A stretch of 8,596 nucleotides of DNA. Source: Verrucomicrobiales bacterium. Lineage in GTDB: Bacteria; Verrucomicrobiota; Verrucomicrobiia; Limisphaerales; Palsa-1400. Made by a program: the position numbers and the translations under genes. Below the pieces are notes generated by a model. It made no database searches and was not told the origin of the DNA. It was given only the letters and a program-made list of their open reading frames with translations. Positions 8,427-8,596 of this stretch are shown piece by piece (position 1 is the first letter of the stretch; every line of letters begins with the position of its first letter). The stretch is taken from NCBI GenBank assembly GCA_028293405.1, contig JAQGOW010000678.1, positions 1-8,596 on the forward strand, written 5' to 3'.

Positions 8427-8596
8427 GCTGCAACCGGTGCGACGGCCCTTGTGCTTTCTTCCGCCAAAAAGTGCAGAACCTGCCTGACCTGGTCGTGAGT
8501 AACGCCTTCGAATTGATCCAAAAAGTCCTCGATACTCATGTCGCGTTCAAGGGCTGAGAGCAGTGATTCCACCGGAACACGACTGCCGCGGAATAC
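8423..8596 (-). CDS. DUF433 domain antitoxin (N-terminus beyond window edge)
   Basis: Only the last 57 residues are in the window, read in frame from 8596 to the TGA at 8425-8423. The residues VFRGSRVPVESLL at the visible start and SIEDFLDQFEGVTHDQV (21-37) match the DUF433 pattern of an RG(T/S)RVPV turn followed by a helix-turn-helix with (S/T)xE(E/D)FL and V(S/T)x(E/D)QV. DUF433 proteins are predicted DNA-binding antitoxins that would neutralise the PIN-like toxin and autoregulate the operon, so this is the expected partner of the downstream DUF5615 protein. DUF433 proteins are about 75-80 residues long, so perhaps 20 residues and the promoter lie outside. The GTGA overlap with the toxin start supports an operon. 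It is short enough to be missed by an ORF cut-off, and its start is not visible. Confidence 0.8.
   Translation of the reverse strand, partial: VFRGSRVPVESLLSALERDMSIEDFLDQFEGVTHDQVRQVLHFLAEESTRAVAPVAA

Overview
The window looks like ordinary chromosomal DNA from a Gram-negative bacterium of the PVC group, most likely Verrucomicrobiota. The evidence is a Tat-exported Gfo/Idh/MocA oxidoreductase, a LolA-like outer-membrane lipoprotein-sorting protein with the SDF..DL-type motif, a eukaryotic-type class I fructose-bisphosphate aldolase, moderate GC content, and few Shine-Dalgarno sequences. The lineage is an inference from gene content; no rRNA or marker set is present to prove it. The window is densely coding. 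The longest non-coding stretch is about 210 bases (724-935), so no gap exceeds 300 bases.

Layout: 1-10 holds only the first codons of a gene that overlaps the TolQ/ExbB gene by 4 bases (probably ExbD/TolR). 7-723 (-) is a MotA/TolQ/ExbB proton-channel protein. 936-2276 (-) is a secreted Gfo/Idh/MocA oxidoreductase. It is divergent from 2397-3443 (+), an enolase-superfamily dipeptide epimerase and the only plus-strand gene. That gene converges, with a 7-base gap, on a minus-strand run. Read in transcription order from the right edge, the run is: a DUF433 antitoxin (cut by the window edge) and a DUF5615 PIN-like toxin overlapping by GTGA; the N-terminal half of carbamoyl-phosphate synthase large subunit (carB, 501 aa); a LolA-like periplasmic or outer-membrane protein; a three-helix membrane protein with a TPR-like cytoplasmic or periplasmic part; and class I fructose-bisphosphate aldolase. 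Gaps from carB to aldolase are 43, 31 and 42 bases, so co-transcription is plausible.

How the genes fit together: several act at the cell envelope. The TolQ/ExbB protein energises outer-membrane processes, the dipeptide epimerase probably recycles murein L-Ala-D-Glu, and the LolA-like protein handles or resembles lipoprotein carriers. The others are central metabolism (aldolase, carbamoyl phosphate) and a toxin-antitoxin pair. They do not form an obvious single pathway.

I found no clear undescribed system. The points most worth a second look are the half-length carB with no second half in the window, a heptanucleotide repeat between the toxin and carB, and a perfect intercistronic hairpin where the ribosome site of the TPR gene should lie.
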